Below are positions 62,501-64,000 of a DNA stretch of 64,000 nucleotides, in pieces. Where the stretch lies: assembly GCF_018449525.1 (NCBI RefSeq), contig NZ_JAAVUS010000006.1, positions 248,001-312,000 of the forward strand, written 5' to 3'. The first letter of the stretch is position 1, and each line of letters starts with the position of its first letter. Source of the stretch: Bradyrhizobium sp. dw_78 (lineage in GTDB: Bacteria > Pseudomonadota > Alphaproteobacteria > Rhizobiales > Xanthobacteraceae). Below the pieces are notes generated by a model. That model made no database searches. It was not told the origin of the DNA and worked only from the letters and a program-made list of their open reading frames with translations. The position numbers were made by a program, and so were the translations under genes.

Positions 62501-62778
62501 TGCGTCCGAAGATGATGACGGTGGTCGCCATCATGGCGGGGTTGCTGCCGATCATGTGGAGCACCGGCACCGGCTCCGAAATCATGCAGCGCATCGCGGT
62601 GCCGATGATCGGCGGCATGATCTCTTCGACCGCGCTGACGTTGATCGTGATCCCGGCGATCTTCGGTCTGGTCAAGGGAATCGGCCTGCCGAACCAACAC
62701 GGTTTCGACGGCCAGCCTCCGTTAGCTGCGGGCGCGCCGGTCAAGCAACCGCAACGCGTTCCGGAGCCTGCCGAATGA
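59584..62778 (+). CDS. cusA: heavy-metal RND efflux pump (CusA/CzcA-like)
   Basis: A 1064-residue inner-membrane proton-driven exporter of metal ions. Hallmarks: 12 helices in two repeats, the first helix RNLLLVLFGAGFAAAAGIYAL, porter domains (TEYPGQAPQVIEDQVTYPL), the helix-4 proton relay GAMVDAAIVMIENAHKHLE, and LMWALGFNLSVAVAVGFIALAGVAAETGVVMLIYL in the second half. HME-RND pumps of this length export Cu/Ag or Co/Zn/Cd; the Met/Cys-rich and HMBD partners favour copper or silver. The ATG overlaps the cusB stop. No TolC-type gene is present in the window. Confidence 0.93.
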   Translation: MIARLIAWSARNLLLVLFGAGFAAAAGIYALVHLPLDAIPDLSDTQVIVYTEYPGQAPQVIEDQVTYPLTTAMLTVPRSKVVRGFSFFGVSFVYVIFEDGTDIYWARSRVLEFLNGATSRLPAGVTPTIGPDATGVGWVYQYAVMSKQLNLADTRTIQDWNLKFALARAEGVAEVASVGGFVKQYNVILDPQRMRDLGITLQKMRDAIRASNTDVGGRTVELSEFEYVIRGKGYLKDINDLGNIVLKANNGTPVLLRDVARVELGPDERRGITELNGEGEVASGIVLQRFGVNALDVIENVKKRFKEIASSLPKSVEIVPVYDRSNLINAAIGTLKHTLFEESIVVALVCIVFLLHFRSALVAIFMLPVGVLMAFGAMKLLGLGSNIMSLGGIAIAIGAMVDAAIVMIENAHKHLERAEPGRPRVDILVDAASEVGPALFFSLLVITVSFMPIFTLESQEGRLFSPLAFTKTFSMAAAALLSVTLVPALMVIFVRGRIVSEHSNPINRALIWIYRPVIKAVMRAKTLVITLSLAVLAVTIWPARQLGSEFMPNLNEGTLLFMPTTLPGISVTRAGELLQMQDRIIHSFPEVASVYGKAGRAETATDPAPSEMFETIVNLKPKEQWRPGVTVDGLIAEMDKALQFPGVSNAWTMPIRARIDMLSTGIRTPVGVKVIGTDLVEMDKLAKQIEQVLKAVPGTSSAYAERGIGGYYLDITPDREALARYGIAVQDVQDVIGTALGGQTVTTTVEGRQRFSVNMRYPRDLRDNAQAIADDVLVPMPAGGAVPLGEVATVAPARGPTSIRTENGQLATYIYVDIRDRDLGGYVADAQRAVQASIQFPPGYYVIWSGQYEYLERATARLKIVVPVTLLIIFLLLYLNFRSITETLIVMLSLPFALVGGLWLMWALGFNLSVAVAVGFIALAGVAAETGVVMLIYLNQALAEIKALRDIEGRALTRNDLYDAVMEGAVERVRPKMMTVVAIMAGLLPIMWSTGTGSEIMQRIAVPMIGGMISSTALTLIVIPAIFGLVKGIGLPNQHGFDGQPPLAAGAPVKQPQRVPEPAE

Positions 62779-62833
62779 GGTATGTGCATTGTCGCGCGTA
62801 ACCGCCATCCGCTGAAGTGGCGGCGACGCCGAT

Positions 62834-64000
62834 TTAAGCCTGCGCCGCCCCCGAGAACACCACTTCGACCAGGGTGCCGGAATGCGGCGCGCTCTTGATC
62901 TGGAAGTGCGCGCGGTTGGCCTCGACCAGCGCCTTGGTCAGCGACAGATTGACGCCGGAATGGTCGGAGGCCTGATCCGACGGCGCCGAGTTGCGGAAAG
63001 GCTCGAGCGCGGCCGCGACTTCGTTATCGTTCAATCCGTGGCCGGTATCGCGGACCCGCAACACCACGGCGCCGAAGTCGGACAGCGCGGTGGAGACGAT
63101 GACCTGTCCTCCGGCATTGGCGAGATGGATCGAATTGCCGATCAGGTTGAGCGTGATCTGTCGCAGCGTGTGGGCGTCGGCGATGACCGGCGGCAGCGCA
63201 TGCGCCAGCGAGGTCCGGATGATGATGCGTTCGCGATTGGCCTGGGGCTGCATCGCCGCGACGCATTGCTCGACCAGATCGTTGAGGTTCTGGCTCGCGA
63301 AGGCGAGATCGAGTTTGCCGGTCTCGATCCGCGACAGGTCGAGCAGGTCGTCGATGATCGCGATCACGCGCTCGCCGGAAGCGCGAACGTCCTTCATATA
63401 TTCGACGTAACGCTCGTTGCCGAGCGCGCCGAACCGTTCGCCGATCATGACGTCGGCAAAGCCCAGGATGGCGTTGAGCGGCGCGCGGACCTCATGGCTG
63501 ATCCGCGCCAGCATGTCCACCTTGGCGTTGGCCGCGCGATCGGCGAGCCTGTTGGCCTCGTGCAGTTCGCTCTCGCTTTTTTGAGTTTGCGACAGATCGC
63601 GGATCACCGCGAAGAAATTCGGTCCCCCTGCCTGGGTGCGCCCCATCGTCATCGAGACCGGGATCAGCCTGTCGCCACGCATGCGCGCCAGCACGTCGCG
63701 GCTGTAATCAGGCGGCGCCGCGATTTCGGCGGCCTTGATGTCTTCCAGATAGTCGAGCACCGCAGGCCGGCTTTCCGGCGCGAACAGCGCGGTGAAATTA
63801 TGCTGCACGAGCCCGGCGCCGTCATGGCCGAGCAGCGCCTCGGCGCCGCGGTTGCACGAATTGATGTTGCCTTCGGCATCGAACATCAGGATGGCCTCGG
63901 CGGTGGCGTCGAGAATGGTGGCGAGTTCTTCGGCATTGGCGTGGCCGACGGGCGAGGGGACTGACACGACGGCCGACTCGACCGCACCGGTGCTGCCAGC
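62834..64000 (-). CDS. PAS-containing sensor histidine kinase (N-terminal end outside window)
   Basis: The frame is open to the right edge; the GTG at 63967 may not be the true start. Visible order: PAS domain (about 10-130, ILDATAEAILMFDAEGNINSCNRGAEALLGHDGAG), HisKA domain with the H-box SHEVRAPLNAILGFADVM, then HATPase with the N-box LNLIGNSIHLA and G1 box DTGHGL. The ATP-lid motif reads SGVNLSLTKAL instead of GTGLGL, so catalysis may be weak. Overall it resembles the PleC/PdhS-like kinases of rhizobia. It is convergent with the RND operon, with 55 bp between. Confidence 0.85.
   Translation of the reverse strand, partial: AGSTGAVESAVVSVPSPVGHANAEELATILDATAEAILMFDAEGNINSCNRGAEALLGHDGAGLVQHNFTALFAPESRPAVLDYLEDIKAAEIAAPPDYSRDVLARMRGDRLIPVSMTMGRTQAGGPNFFAVIRDLSQTQKSESELHEANRLADRAANAKVDMLARISHEVRAPLNAILGFADVMIGERFGALGNERYVEYMKDVRASGERVIAIIDDLLDLSRIETGKLDLAFASQNLNDLVEQCVAAMQPQANRERIIIRTSLAHALPPVIADAHTLRQITLNLIGNSIHLANAGGQVIVSTALSDFGAVVLRVRDTGHGLNDNEVAAALEPFRNSAPSDQASDHSGVNLSLTKALVEANRAHFQIKSAPHSGTLVEVVFSGAAQA

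Noticed and set aside
59839..62700. 953-codon open frame opposite the RND pump gene
   Set aside because: It mirrors the codons of the pump gene on the other strand; the product is a low-complexity His/Arg/Asp-rich sequence with no domain, as expected for an antisense shadow of a high-GC gene.

Overview
The window is a high-GC chromosomal segment from an alphaproteobacterium, most likely of the Bradyrhizobium / Rhodopseudomonas / Afipia group (Nitrobacteraceae). The reasons are the tolA-tolB ... pal-cpoB-tilS-ftsH order, the three-part pntAA-pntAB-pntB transhydrogenase beside a 50-residue aa3 oxidase subunit IV, the pyk-DUF1036-DUF1244-gapR neighbourhood, ribosomal protein S21 with a long Gly/Arg tail, the DUF465 genes, and short palindromic repeats of the kind common in that group. 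No rRNA, tRNA, CRISPR, prophage or insertion sequence was seen, and gene density is that of a core chromosome.

0-12.5 kb: envelope and division block. tolA (cut by the window edge) and tolB are followed by three genes that separate them from pal: a membrane fatty-acid desaturase on the opposite strand, a membrane GGDEF/EAL protein, and a FeeM/LuxI-like N-acyltransferase. Then come pal, cpoB, tilS and ftsH, closed by a strong intrinsic terminator. 12.7-25 kb: an acyltransferase-3 protein, a TetR regulator, an OsmC protein, pyk with a DUF1036 gene, DUF1244, gapR, then two cell-wall genes (a DUF882/M15 peptidase-like protein and a YcbB-type L,D-transpeptidase) and an NtrC-type response regulator divergent from an M3 oligopeptidase. 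27-33.6 kb: an AbrB/Doc toxin-antitoxin pair, the oxidase subunit IV gene, the pnt operon, an alpha/beta hydrolase, a ChaA-type cation/proton antiporter and a small cupin.

33.7-39.7 kb: a Lys/Glu/Ser-repeat protein, rpsU, purE-purK, and a cluster of small regulators (a soluble diguanylate cyclase, two short orphan genes, a single-domain response regulator, two DUF465 genes). 39.9-50.7 kb: a FAD oxidoreductase, a PAS-GGDEF-EAL protein, glpD-like dehydrogenase, a potABC-type importer without a binding-protein gene, and an AsmA protein. 51-57.1 kb: acid catabolism, with scoAB (3-oxoacid CoA-transferase), an MFS carrier, an aldehyde dehydrogenase overlapping its GntR regulator, and an alpha/beta-hydrolase-fold protein that has lost its nucleophile serine. 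57.2-62.8 kb: a heavy-metal RND efflux operon headed by a Met/Cys-rich small protein and a YtkA/FixH-like protein. A histidine kinase running off the right edge closes the window.

No wholly new multi-gene system is evident. The most interesting signals are three perfect TTAA-N7-TTAA CtrA-type boxes (two in tandem before the desaturase, one in the NtrC/PepF divergent region), the FeeM-like synthase next to a c-di-GMP enzyme, the near-perfect 15-bp inverted repeat before the AbrB/Doc pair, the Ser-to-Gly hydrolase, and the Met/Cys-rich protein leading the metal-efflux operon.
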